Translations under genes and position numbers: made by a program
Notes under the pieces: model-generated
What the model was told of the DNA's origin: nothing
What the model saw: only the letters and a program-made list of their open reading frames with translations
Database searches by the model: none
DNA from: Actinomycetes bacterium
GTDB lineage: Bacteria > Actinomycetota > Actinomycetes > Propionibacteriales > Propionibacteriaceae
Assembly (NCBI GenBank): GCA_023392635.1
Contig: JAEVYS010000051.1
Location: forward strand, 1 to 64,000
Direction of reading: 5' to 3'
DNA length: 64,000 nt
In this document: positions 42,493 through 50,145 of the stretch, piece after piece
How the letters are laid out: the number at the start of each line of letters is the position of its first letter
Position numbering within the stretch: the stretch's first letter is position 1

Positions 42493-42867
42493 ATGGCACG
42501 CCTCATCGGGGTCGATCTGCCGCGCGAGAAGCGGCTCGAGATCGCCCTCACCTACATTTTCGGCATCGGCCGTACCCGCGCCAAGGAAACCCTGGCGGCC
42601 ACTGGCATCAGTGGCGACCTCCGTGTCCACCAACTCACCGACGAGCACCTGGTCGCCCTGCGCGACCACATCGAGGCCAACTACGAGACCGAGGGTGACC
42701 TCCGTCGCTCGGTGGCTGCAGACATCCGTCGCAAGATCGAGATCGGCTCCTACCAGGGCCGTCGTCATCGCATGGGCCTTCCGGTCCGCGGTCAGCGCAC
42801 CCGGACCAACGCCCGCACCCGCAAGGGCAAGAAGAAGGCTGTCGCCGGTAAGAAGAAGGCCCGCTGA
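42493..42867 (+). CDS. rpsM: ribosomal protein uS13
   Basis: Product of 124 aa: MARLIGVDLPREKRLEIALT, IFGIGRTRAKETL and the Lys-rich tail RKGKKKAVAGKKKAR. It contacts the tRNAs and the subunit interface. The ATG at 42493 gives the family N-terminus, with GAAAGG 15-20 nt upstream. Follows a structured 231-nt leader. Confidence 0.97.
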   Translation: MARLIGVDLPREKRLEIALTYIFGIGRTRAKETLAATGISGDLRVHQLTDEHLVALRDHIEANYETEGDLRRSVAADIRRKIEIGSYQGRRHRMGLPVRGQRTRTNARTRKGKKKAVAGKKKAR

Positions 42868-42907
42868 TAGCGGCCGCTGAGACACTGAGAATCCAGGAGT
42901 AACTGAA

Positions 42908-43324
42908 TTGGCTACTGCAGGCCGCACCGCGAGCCAGAAGGCCGCGAAAACCAAGCTTCGCCGCAAGGAGAAGAAGAACGTCGTCGCCGGTCAGGCGCAC
43001 ATCAAGAGCACGTTCAACAACACGATCATCTCGATCACCGATCCCACCGGTGCCGTGATCTCATGGGCCTCCGCCGGCACCGTCGGCTTCAAGGGCTCCC
43101 GCAAGTCCACCCCGTTCGCCGCGCAGATGGCCGCTGAGGCCGCGGGTCGCCGCGCCATGGAGCACGGCATGAAGCGCGTGGACGTCTTCGTCAAGGGTCC
43201 CGGCTCCGGCCGCGAGACCGCGATCCGTTCCCTCGGCGCCGTGGGTCTGGAGATCGGCCCGATCTCCGACGTCACCCCGGTTCCGCACAACGGTTGCCGT
43301 CCGCCGAAGCGCCGTCGCGTCTAG
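42908..43324 (+). CDS. rpsK: ribosomal protein uS11
   Basis: Product of 138 aa with the conserved HIKSTFNNTIISITDPTG, GFKGSRKSTPFAAQ, and C-terminal DVTPVPHNGCRPPKRRRV. The start is TTG, with AGGAGT 7 nt before it. Such a TTG start may limit expression relative to its neighbours. Confidence 0.97.
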   Translation: MATAGRTASQKAAKTKLRRKEKKNVVAGQAHIKSTFNNTIISITDPTGAVISWASAGTVGFKGSRKSTPFAAQMAAEAAGRRAMEHGMKRVDVFVKGPGSGRETAIRSLGAVGLEIGPISDVTPVPHNGCRPPKRRRV

Positions 43325-43349
43325 TCCCGAGCCGAAGAGGAGAGAAACC

Positions 43350-43955
43350 ATGGCCCGTTACACCGGCCCCATCACCAAGAAGTCCCGCCGGCTCGGCACC
43401 GACCTGGTGGGCAACGACAAGGCGTTCGAGCACCGTCCCTACCCGCCGGGTATGCACGGCCGCGGCCGCACCAAGGAGAGCGAGTACCTGCTGCAGCTCA
43501 AGGAGAAGCAGAAGGCCCGCTACGCCTACGGCGTGCTCGAGAAGCAGTTCCGTCGCTACTACGAAGAGGCCAACCGGCTCGCCGGCAAGACCGGTGACAA
43601 CCTGCTGATCATCCTCGAGTCGCGTCTGGACAACGTGGTTTACCGGGCTGGCCTGGCCAGCACCCGTCGCCAGGCCCGCCAGCTCGTCGTCCACGGCCAC
43701 TTCACCGTGAACGGCAAGAAGGTCAACGTGCCCAGCTACCGGGTCAGCGCCTACGACGTCATCGACGTCAAGGCCAAGTCGATGAACCTGTACCCGCTGG
43801 TCGTGGCCCGCGAGACCTTCAACGAGAAGGTCGTTCCGGGCTGGCTGACCGTGCGTCCGAACAAGGGCCGGATCCTGGTTCACCAGCTCCCGGTCCGCGA
43901 GCAGATCACGATCGACGTCACCGAGCAGCTGATCGTCGAGCTCTACTCCAAGTGA
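43350..43955 (+). CDS. rpsD: ribosomal protein uS4
   Basis: Product of 201 aa: MARYTGPITKKSRRLGTDL, PPGMHGRGRTK, and the S4 RNA-binding domain (about 92-155) with RLDNVVYRAGLASTRRQARQ. The N-terminal zinc cysteines of some S4 proteins are absent, so it is the zinc-free form. S4 nucleates 30S assembly and in many bacteria represses the alpha operon. GAGGAGAG precedes the ATG. Confidence 0.97.
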   Translation: MARYTGPITKKSRRLGTDLVGNDKAFEHRPYPPGMHGRGRTKESEYLLQLKEKQKARYAYGVLEKQFRRYYEEANRLAGKTGDNLLIILESRLDNVVYRAGLASTRRQARQLVVHGHFTVNGKKVNVPSYRVSAYDVIDVKAKSMNLYPLVVARETFNEKVVPGWLTVRPNKGRILVHQLPVREQITIDVTEQLIVELYSK

Positions 43956-43961
43956 GTCCTG

Positions 43962-44035
43962 GTTCTCCTCCTCGTCCGATCCGGGCGGGGAGGAGAACTG
44001 GCGTAAGAAACCGTCCCGGGCAGGGAGCCCGGGAC
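43962..44035 (+). promoter_or_regulatory. two hairpins between rpsD and rpoA
   Basis: A 10-bp stem GTTCTCCTCC/GGAGGAGAAC (43962-43971 and 43989-43998, 17-nt loop) is followed by an 8-bp stem GTCCCGGG/CCCGGGAC (44013-44020 and 44028-44035, 7-nt loop). No T run. They could be RNA processing or stability elements that set the rpsD to rpoA ratio. Confidence 0.5.
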
Positions 44036-44083
44036 AACTGATCACCGTCATATAGCGGGCGGTGGAGAGGAAGAACACCAAGA

Positions 44084-45088
44084 ATGCTCATCGCACAGCG
44101 TCCGATCCTTACCGAAGAGGTCGTCGACGAGCTCCGCTCCCGGTTCGTCATCGAGCCCCTCGAGCCGGGCTTCGGCTACACCCTCGGCAACTCGATGCGC
44201 CGCACCCTGCTGTCCTCCATTCCGGGCGCCGCGGTCACCAGCATCAAGATCGAGGGCAACCAGCACGAGTTCTCCACCCTTCCGGGTGTCGTGGAGGACG
44301 TCACCGAGATCATCCTCAACCTGAAGTCGCTGGTGCTGTCCTCCGAGGAGGACGAGCCGGTGGTCATGTACCTGCGCAAGTCCGGCGCCGGCGCGGTCAC
44401 CGCTGCCGACATCGCGCCCCCGGCCGGCGTCGAGGTGCACAACCCCGAGCTGCACATCGCCACCCTGAACGAGACCGGCAAGATCGAGATGGAGCTGGTC
44501 GTCGAGCGTGGACGTGGCTACGTCTCCGCCGTCCAGAACAAGAACCCGGACGCAGAGATCGGCCGCATCCCCGTCGACTCCGTGTACTCCCCGGTGCTCA
44601 AGGTGACCTACAAGGTCGAGGCCACCCGCGTCGAGCAGCGCACCGACTTCGACAAGCTGATCGTGGACGTGGAGACCAAGGCCTCCATCAAGCCTCGTGA
44701 CGCCATGGCTTCGGCGGGCAAGACCCTGGTCGAGCTCTTCGGCCTGGCTCGTGAGCTGAACGTCGACGCCGAGGGCATCGAGATCGGCCCGTCCCCGGTG
44801 GACGAGCAGCTCGCCGCAGACCTGGCCCTGCCGGTCGAGGAGCTCAAGCTGACCATGCGCAGCTACAACTGCCTCAAACGCGAGGGCATCCACACCGTCA
44901 GCGAGCTGGTCTCCCGCTCCGAGCAGGACCTGCTCGACATCCGCAACTTCGGCTCCAAGTCGATCGAGGAAGTCAAGCTGCGCCTGCACGAGATGGGCCT
45001 GTCCCTGAAGGACAGCTCCCCGGGCTTCGACCCGCTGAGCGCCCTCACCAACTACGACACGGACGTCGACTACGACGACTCGTACTGA
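44084..45088 (+). CDS. rpoA: DNA-directed RNA polymerase alpha subunit
   Basis: Product of 334 aa. The N-terminal assembly domain begins MLIAQRPILTEEV and includes TLGNSMRRTLLSSIPGAAVT. The C-terminal domain (about 245-310) shows LDIRNFGSKSIEEVKLRLHE, the helix-hairpin-helix that binds UP elements and activators. The acidic tail ends TDVDYDDSY. Standard length for actinobacteria. Confidence 0.98.
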   Translation: MLIAQRPILTEEVVDELRSRFVIEPLEPGFGYTLGNSMRRTLLSSIPGAAVTSIKIEGNQHEFSTLPGVVEDVTEIILNLKSLVLSSEEDEPVVMYLRKSGAGAVTAADIAPPAGVEVHNPELHIATLNETGKIEMELVVERGRGYVSAVQNKNPDAEIGRIPVDSVYSPVLKVTYKVEATRVEQRTDFDKLIVDVETKASIKPRDAMASAGKTLVELFGLARELNVDAEGIEIGPSPVDEQLAADLALPVEELKLTMRSYNCLKREGIHTVSELVSRSEQDLLDIRNFGSKSIEEVKLRLHEMGLSLKDSSPGFDPLSALTNYDTDVDYDDSY

Positions 45089-45116
45089 TCCACAGCCATA
45101 CAGGAGATAGCGAACA

Positions 45117-45743
45117 ATGCCCCAGCCGACCAAGGGCCCCCGCTTCGGGGGTAGCCCGGCCCACCAGAGGATCATCCTGGCCAACCTGGCCACCCAGCTG
45201 TTCCAGCATGGCAAGATCACGACGACCGAGGCCAAGGCCAAGCGCGTCCAGCCGCTGGCCGACCGGCTGATCAGCAAGGCCAAGCGCGGTGACCTGCACA
45301 ACCGCCGCCTGGTCCTGCAGACCGTCACCGACAAGGGTGTCGTGCACGCCCTGTTCACCGAGATCGCCCCGAAGCTCGCCGAGCGCGAGGGTGGCTACAC
45401 CCGGATCACCAAGATCGGGCCGCGCAAGGGCGACAACGCCCCCATGGCCGTGATCGAGATCGTGACCGAGACGGTGGAGGAGTCGCGCAAGGCGAAGGCC
45501 AAGGCCGCTCCGAAGAAGGCCGAGCCGGCCAAGGCCGACACCAAGAAGGCCGCACCGAAGAAGGCCGCAGCGAAGAAGGCGGACGAGAAGGTCGCCGACG
45601 CCGCTGAGGAGCCGAGCGTGGCTCCCGCCTCCGACGAGCCGGTCGAGGCTCCGGTCGAGGCCCCCGCTGTCGAGGCGGAGCCGGCCCAGGCCGACGCCGA
45701 CACCGAGGGTGCCGAGCAGGCGGGCGAGGACGCCAAGGCCTGA
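45117..45743 (+). CDS. rplQ: ribosomal protein bL17 with long C-terminal tail
   Basis: Product of 208 aa. The first 120 residues are the L17 core (MPQPTKGPRFGGSPAHQR, LATQLFQHGKITTTEAKAKR). The remaining 85 residues are low-complexity Ala/Lys/Glu/Pro (KKAAPKKAAAKK, then an acidic end). Such tails occur in actinobacterial L17 but vary in length. Last gene of the alpha operon. truA, which often follows rplQ, is 13.5 kb away on the other strand. Confidence 0.96.
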   Translation: MPQPTKGPRFGGSPAHQRIILANLATQLFQHGKITTTEAKAKRVQPLADRLISKAKRGDLHNRRLVLQTVTDKGVVHALFTEIAPKLAEREGGYTRITKIGPRKGDNAPMAVIEIVTETVEESRKAKAKAAPKKAEPAKADTKKAAPKKAAAKKADEKVADAAEEPSVAPASDEPVEAPVEAPAVEAEPAQADADTEGAEQAGEDAKA

Positions 45744-45757
45744 GCAGTCCAACGGCG

Positions 45758-45788
45758 AACCGCCCGCTCCCTCAGGGGGCGGGCGGTT
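45758..45788 (+). terminator. terminator hairpin after rplQ
   Basis: Perfect 10-bp stem AACCGCCCGC/GCGGGCGGTT (45758-45767 and 45779-45788). It lies in the 59-nt gap between the convergent rplQ and SDR genes and may serve both. Only TT follows. Confidence 0.7.
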
Positions 45789-45802
45789 CTGCGTTCGCCC
45801 GG

Positions 45803-46738
45803 CTAGGCCTCGACGCGCATCGGGATGCCCGTCTCCCGCTCCGACACCTGCCACAGGACGGCGATCGCCCCGTCCAGGTTGTGGCGCAGCAGGGGACGGA
45901 ACAGTGGCAGTCGCACCGGCGGCCCGGTGTTGATGTAGCGGGGGCCGTACAGTTCGCCGCCCCGTGCCGCTGGGTCGGTGGCGGCACGGAGCTGCGGCAT
46001 GGCGCCGTCGGCCGCCGTCATGCCCGTCCGGGCGGCGAGCCACTGCCAGAAGGGCCCCGACGCGCCGCCGCCGCCCTCACGGACGGTCCGCACCTGAAGG
46101 TCGGTGTGCGACAGCCCGGGATGGGCCATCAGGCTGGACGCGCGCACGCCGGCCCTCTCGAACTCGCGTTGCAGCCCGAGCGCGAAGTGGTAGTTCGCCA
46201 GCTTCGACTGCCCGTAACCCCGCCACGGCGAGTAGGTGCCGTGCAGGTGCGGGTTGCGCGGGTCGAGCGGAGCGCCCATGTGGTGTGCGGTGCTGGTCAC
46301 CGACACCACCCGCGCAGCCGGGGCGGCCAGGAGAGCCGGCATCAGGTGGGCCGTCAGCGCCCAGTGCCCGAGGTGGTTGACGCCCAGCTGCATCTCGAAG
46401 CCGTCCGCCGTGGTGCGCTCCGGCATCGCCATCACGCCGGCGTTGTTCACGAGGATGTCGATCCGGTCGTGGCGGGCGAGGACCTGGTCGGCGGCCGCCC
46501 GCACCGAGGCGAGAGAGCCCAGGTCGAGGGGAACGAGGTCCAGCTCGGCGTCCCGCGTCCGGGCCCGTATGCCGGCGGCGGCGTCGCTCGCCTTGCCCTG
46601 GTCGCGCACAGCCATCACCACGGTCGCGCCGTGGGCAGCCAGGGCCGAGGCGGTCTCCAGGCCCAGTCCGCCGTTGGCCCCGGTCACGACGGCGACCTTT
46701 CCGGTGAGCTCGGGGATGTCGTCGCGTGTGAAGTCCAT
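45803..46738 (-). CDS. short-chain dehydrogenase/reductase
   Basis: Product of 311 aa of the retinol-dehydrogenase-like SDR group: VVTGANGGLGLETASAL (NADP site), ILVNNAGVMAMP, and the catalytic YGQSKLANYHFALG. Substrate unknown. The ATG at 46738 is followed directly by a typical N-terminus (MDFTRDDIPELTGK), with a TACCGT box 7 nt upstream. Confidence 0.92.
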   Translation of the reverse strand: MDFTRDDIPELTGKVAVVTGANGGLGLETASALAAHGATVVMAVRDQGKASDAAAGIRARTRDAELDLVPLDLGSLASVRAAADQVLARHDRIDILVNNAGVMAMPERTTADGFEMQLGVNHLGHWALTAHLMPALLAAPAARVVSVTSTAHHMGAPLDPRNPHLHGTYSPWRGYGQSKLANYHFALGLQREFERAGVRASSLMAHPGLSHTDLQVRTVREGGGGASGPFWQWLAARTGMTAADGAMPQLRAATDPAARGGELYGPRYINTGPPVRLPLFRPLLRHNLDGAIAVLWQVSERETGIPMRVEA

Positions 46739-46745
46739 GTCAAGG

Positions 46746-46751
46746 ACGGTA
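46746..46751 (-). promoter_or_regulatory. -10 box TACCGT for the SDR gene
   Basis: On the minus strand TACCGT stands 7 nt before the ATG at 46738. No Shine-Dalgarno. Confidence 0.35.
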
Positions 46752-46807
46752 CTCAGCCCTCCTGACCCTGAACAGGGTGAGCAGTGACGTCGGGTCGGGG
46801 ACCCGTG

Positions 46808-47008
46808 TCAGCGGAGGTACAGCGCGCGTGCGGGGCAGAGCTTGACCGCGAGCGCGGCGTCGTCAGGTGCCACGGCCTCCCGCCGGACGACGGGGTAGCC
46901 CCACTCGTCGAGCACCACCGCGCCGGGAAGGGTCTGGGCGCACACCCCGTGCCCGGAGCAGAGCACGCGGTCCACGGCGATGCGGGCGGGTTCAGGCGTA
47001 CTGGACAC
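46808..47008 (-). CDS. single-cluster ferredoxin
   Basis: Product of 66 aa. The motif CSGHGVC (C-x5-C) with a later CPA (in VKLCPARALYL) is the [3Fe-4S]/[4Fe-4S] ferredoxin type that usually serves P450s and similar enzymes. Last gene of the redox operon. The start is ambiguous between GTG 47008 and GTG 47017. The first overlaps the NuoF-like gene by 17 nt. Confidence 0.85.
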   Translation of the reverse strand: MSSTPEPARIAVDRVLCSGHGVCAQTLPGAVVLDEWGYPVVRREAVAPDDAALAVKLCPARALYLR

Positions 47009-48092
47009 GAGGGACACCGTCCTTCTCGCAGGTGCGGGTGGCGTGGGCGGCGAACTCGGGCGCAAGCGTGCGCAGGGCGGACGCCGCGAAGCGCGAGACC
47101 CCGTCGGGGTGGGCGCAGGCTCCCCGGCGGTCGAGCAGCCCGAGGCGTTGCTCGAGCGCGTGTCGCGTCGCAGCGCCTGGACGGACCGCGTGCTCGTACC
47201 ACGCCTGGGAGAGGGCGGGCAGCCCGAACATGCAGGGGCCGCACTGGCCCGCCGACTCCCCCGCCGCGTAGGCGATCAGCTCCCCGGCGACCTGAACCGC
47301 ACACCGCGCCGGATCCCAGACGGTGACGATGCCGGGACCGAGGGCGCCGCCGTGGCGCTTCATGCCCGGCGTGTCCCAGATCGTCGTCCGGGCGTCGGCC
47401 TCACTGATCACGACGCCCCCCAGCCCACCGACGCCGACGTGCCGGGCATCGGCCGGCAGACCGCCGGCTGCGTCGATCAGGTCGATCAGGGCCACTCCGG
47501 CGGACGCCTCGTACACGCCCGGCTGCCGGACGTACCCGCCGACGGCGACCAGTCGTGGCCCGGGCTCGGCAGTGGTGCCGTACGAGCGGAACCAGTCGGC
47601 TCCCCGCCGTGCGATCTGGCTCACCCGCCACAGGGTCTCGGCGTTGAGCACGACGGTGGGCGGGATCCGGCGTCCCTGGCTGTCGACGCCGCCGAACACG
47701 AACGGCGCGCGCTTCGTCATGGGTCGAGCCAGCCCACCCCGGGCCAGCGAGATGATCGAGGTCTCCTCCGAGGAGACGTAGCGGTGCGGCACCTCGAGCA
47801 CGTCGAGCCCGGCGCGGTTCAGCAGTGCCGCGGTCCGGGACCCCCGGTGGGCGGCATAGCGTATGTGCGGGTGCCGCCCGGACGCGACCAGGCCGGCGCC
47901 CTCGATCAGCTCGTGCAGGTGGTGCTCGACGATCCACGCGTCCTTGATCGCGCCCACCTCGCCGTCGCAGGCGTTCACGATGAGGTCGGCGTCGTTCTCG
48001 GCCGCCGCCCGCACCTTGATGGCCGTCCGGAAGGCGGCGCCCCCGCGTCCGGTCAGGCCCGAGTCGTCGAGCAGCTGGATGAGATCGGTCAT
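46992..48092 (-). CDS. NuoF-like flavoprotein
   Basis: Product of 366 aa resembling NADH-quinone oxidoreductase subunit F (Complex I NADH site): FMN/NADH motif GLTGRGGAAFRTAIK, ACDGEVGAIKDAWIVEHHL, and a [4Fe-4S] region with GESAGQCGPCMFGL and RGACAHPDG. The first cysteine of the usual SCGxCxPC is Ala here, so the cluster may have one ligand replaced. The C-terminal SLBB/DUF-type extension seen in NuoF is partly retained. It likely oxidises NAD(P)H and hands electrons to the ferredoxin or membrane partner. The ATG at 48092 overlaps the previous gene. Confidence 0.78.
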   Translation of the reverse strand: MTDLIQLLDDSGLTGRGGAAFRTAIKVRAAAENDADLIVNACDGEVGAIKDAWIVEHHLHELIEGAGLVASGRHPHIRYAAHRGSRTAALLNRAGLDVLEVPHRYVSSEETSIISLARGGLARPMTKRAPFVFGGVDSQGRRIPPTVVLNAETLWRVSQIARRGADWFRSYGTTAEPGPRLVAVGGYVRQPGVYEASAGVALIDLIDAAGGLPADARHVGVGGLGGVVISEADARTTIWDTPGMKRHGGALGPGIVTVWDPARCAVQVAGELIAYAAGESAGQCGPCMFGLPALSQAWYEHAVRPGAATRHALEQRLGLLDRRGACAHPDGVSRFAASALRTLAPEFAAHATRTCEKDGVPRVQYA

Positions 48093-48655
48093 GACCACTC
48101 CTGGGTGTTGATCGCGCGTCGGCGCTCGTTGTCGGCGTGGGTGCTGGCCACGCGCCAGGCTGCGGCCAGGCCGCCTGCGGTCGCGCAGGCGATCGACGTC
48201 AGCCGCAGCAGCGGCTGGTCCGCCGTGCCCATGAAGAAGCCGTGGCCCACGGCCACCGCCCACATCGCATAGGACAGCCAGTGCACCTGCCGCCATCGCC
48301 GCTCGGGGAGGCGGTGTCGCAGGTAGCTGGTCACCATCAACACGACCAGGAGGTCCACGGCGATGGTGCCGAGCCCGATGAGCAGGGCCTCGTAGCCGGA
48401 GGTGAACGGCACCAGTACGGCGAGCCAGCCGATCGGGACGTAGCCGTCCACGATCGCGGTGACGACATGGGTGGCGAGGAACACCAACGAGCCGAGCGAG
48501 AGCCAGCGGTGGAGACCCATCACGATCGTGGCGCTCTCACCGTGGGGACGGCGCCGCCCGGCGGTGACCATGCCGAGGCAGGTCACGATCGTGAGCAGGA
48601 CGATGCTCACGACGCCGCTGGCGCGCGAGAGGTACCACAGGGTCTGGCCCGTCAT
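48089..48655 (-). CDS. ferric-reductase-like transmembrane protein
   Basis: Product of 188 aa with about six hydrophobic segments. Histidines in LHRWLSLGSLVFLATHVV and HWLSYAMWAVAVGHGFF suggest two b-type hemes, as in the ferric reductase-like TM domain. The soluble FAD/NAD domain of complete ferric reductases is absent; the adjacent NuoF-like protein may take its place. ATG at 48655 overlaps the ApbE gene stop (ATGA). Confidence 0.82.
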   Translation of the reverse strand: MTGQTLWYLSRASGVVSIVLLTIVTCLGMVTAGRRRPHGESATIVMGLHRWLSLGSLVFLATHVVTAIVDGYVPIGWLAVLVPFTSGYEALLIGLGTIAVDLLVVLMVTSYLRHRLPERRWRQVHWLSYAMWAVAVGHGFFMGTADQPLLRLTSIACATAGGLAAAWRVASTHADNERRRAINTQEWS

Positions 48656-49605
48656 GCGCCGACTCCTTCTCCGGGGGCCGGCCAGCCGGGAGTCAGTACC
48701 GTACCGCCGCAGGCGCGGTCGAGCCGGGCGGCGATCCCGCGGTCGCCGAGCCAGGACGGGGCGTCCTCGCCGAGCACGACCGCCGCCGTGGACGCGGTGT
48801 TGGCCTCCAGAGCCGTGGCTGCGATGCAGGTGACGTCGGCCCAGACGGCCGGAGCGGTGGTGCCGGTCCGCGGGTCGACGATGTGGTGGGCCGTGCCCCC
48901 ACCGGTCGCCCACCGCCGCAGCTGCGTCGAGGAGGTGGCGACTCCCTGGTCCGCGATCGCGATGACCTGCCGGATCCTGCCGTCGGCGGCTTCGACCCCG
49001 ACCCGCCACCCGTCCTGGGGTGGCGGGCCGGCCACGGCGATGTCGCCACCGAGGTTCACCAGGAAGCCGCCCTCGAAGGTGGCACCCAGCGCGCGGGCGA
49101 TCGTGTCGGCGGCGTGGGCCTTGGCCGAGGCACCGAAATCGAGGACGGTGCTCCTCGGCGTCGCGATCCGGCGTCCGCCCGCCGCGGCGACGCGCCGCCA
49201 GCCCGGCACCTCCACCGGACTGCGCGACACGGTGAAGCCGGTGCGCGAACGGACGAGTTCGAGGTCCAGGTCGTAACCGGACGCGATGACCGCCGACCCG
49301 ACCGTGAAGTCGACCAGCCCTCCGCTGATCCGGGCGGCGTGCCGAGCGGCCCGCAGGTACTCGACGAAGATCGGGGACGCGTCGCACCAGGCGTCGGCGG
49401 TGCGCGCCCGCTCGGCGAGCCTGCTGACCTCGGAGTCGGGACGAAAGCGCGACACCGCTCGGTCCAGCGCGGCGAGGTGGTCCACCGCGAACGCCAGCGC
49501 GGCGTCCAGGCTGGAAGGGATCGTGGCCAGCACCGAGTTGGTCGTGCCGATGGCCTCGAACGTGGCCACCGCGGGGGTGCCGATCGTCAAGGACGCCTGG
49601 GTCAT
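48652..49605 (-). CDS. apbE: FAD:protein FMN transferase (ApbE)
   Basis: Product of 317 aa. ApbE signatures: FRPDSEVSRLAERART, FTVGSAVIASGYD, the Mg-binding LDFGASAKAHAAD, and FLVNLGGDIAVAGP, ending with TSSTQLRRW and HHIVDPRTGTTA. It attaches FMN covalently to Thr/Ser in extracytoplasmic redox proteins. No recognisable signal peptide (MTQASLTIGTPA). No FMN-binding target protein with the usual motif is in the operon. Confidence 0.9.
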   Translation of the reverse strand: MTQASLTIGTPAVATFEAIGTTNSVLATIPSSLDAALAFAVDHLAALDRAVSRFRPDSEVSRLAERARTADAWCDASPIFVEYLRAARHAARISGGLVDFTVGSAVIASGYDLDLELVRSRTGFTVSRSPVEVPGWRRVAAAGGRRIATPRSTVLDFGASAKAHAADTIARALGATFEGGFLVNLGGDIAVAGPPPQDGWRVGVEAADGRIRQVIAIADQGVATSSTQLRRWATGGGTAHHIVDPRTGTTAPAVWADVTCIAATALEANTASTAAVVLGEDAPSWLGDRGIAARLDRACGGTVLTPGWPAPGEGVGA

Positions 49606-49630
49606 GCTCCTCCTCCCACTGCGATCCGGC

Positions 49631-49921
49631 TCAGGAGCCCTTGGTCTTGGTGTGGGTAGGGCCGGAAGCAGTGGTCGCTGTCCGGGTCGGGGCGAAGGTC
49701 TGGCCCGCGGTCTTCCTGGTACTCGTGCGGGCGCTGTCGGGCGCGCGGCCGGTCGTGGCGGTCGCCTGCTGCGTCGGGCCCGCGGGGTCGACCGCTGCGT
49801 CCGCCTGCTGCGTGGTGCTCGCCAGCGCGAGGGACGCGGCCACGCCGGCGGTGACCACCGTTGCTCCTGCCATCACGGTGCCGACGAGGACCCTCGTCCG
49901 GGTGAGTGCGGTCGTTGGCAT
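49631..49921 (-). CDS. small exported Thr/Ala-rich protein
   Basis: Product of 96 aa with a signal peptide or anchor (about residues 10-34) and a Thr/Ala/Pro-rich mature part with TTGRAPDSARTSTRKTAGQT, ending THTKTKGS. No known domain. It begins the redox operon, where an FMN-binding-domain protein would be expected, so it could be a reduced relic of such a protein. GGAGG is 7 nt before the ATG. Confidence 0.65.
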   Translation of the reverse strand: MPTTALTRTRVLVGTVMAGATVVTAGVAASLALASTTQQADAAVDPAGPTQQATATTGRAPDSARTSTRKTAGQTFAPTRTATTASGPTHTKTKGS

Positions 49922-50061
49922 GGGAAAGCCTCCAGGTGCTCGGGTGCGTCGTCTGGGACAACTGTCCCCGCGGAGGCTGTGGCCAACCTGTACGCCAGCA
50001 CATGGCGCGCCTAACCGAACGTCAAGCTTGTCTCAAGGCACGTCTGGCGGAGCCGGGCATG

Positions 50062-50106
50062 CAACGGCCCCGGTAACCAAGGGGGAGATGGTTGCCGGGG
50101 CCGTTG
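50062..50106 (-). terminator. strong terminator hairpin after the rpf gene
   Basis: Two 18-nt arms (50062-50079 and 50089-50106), CAACGGCCCCGGTAACCA against TGGTTGCCGGGGCCGTTG, pair over their whole length apart from one T-G wobble. 9-nt loop. No T run. It is 40 nt past the rpf stop on the minus strand. The remaining gap to the redox operon (49922-50061) shows nothing else clear. Confidence 0.8.
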
Positions 50107-50145
50107 GGCCGGGGGAGGGTACCTACGCTGACGGTTCGAGGGGGG

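Noticed and set aside
49631..49921. Segment MAGATVVT in the small exported protein as a flavinylation site
   Set aside because: It resembles the (S/D)GAT motif used by ApbE, but it lies in the hydrophobic signal segment where FMN attachment outside the membrane is not credible, and no FMN_bind domain surrounds it.
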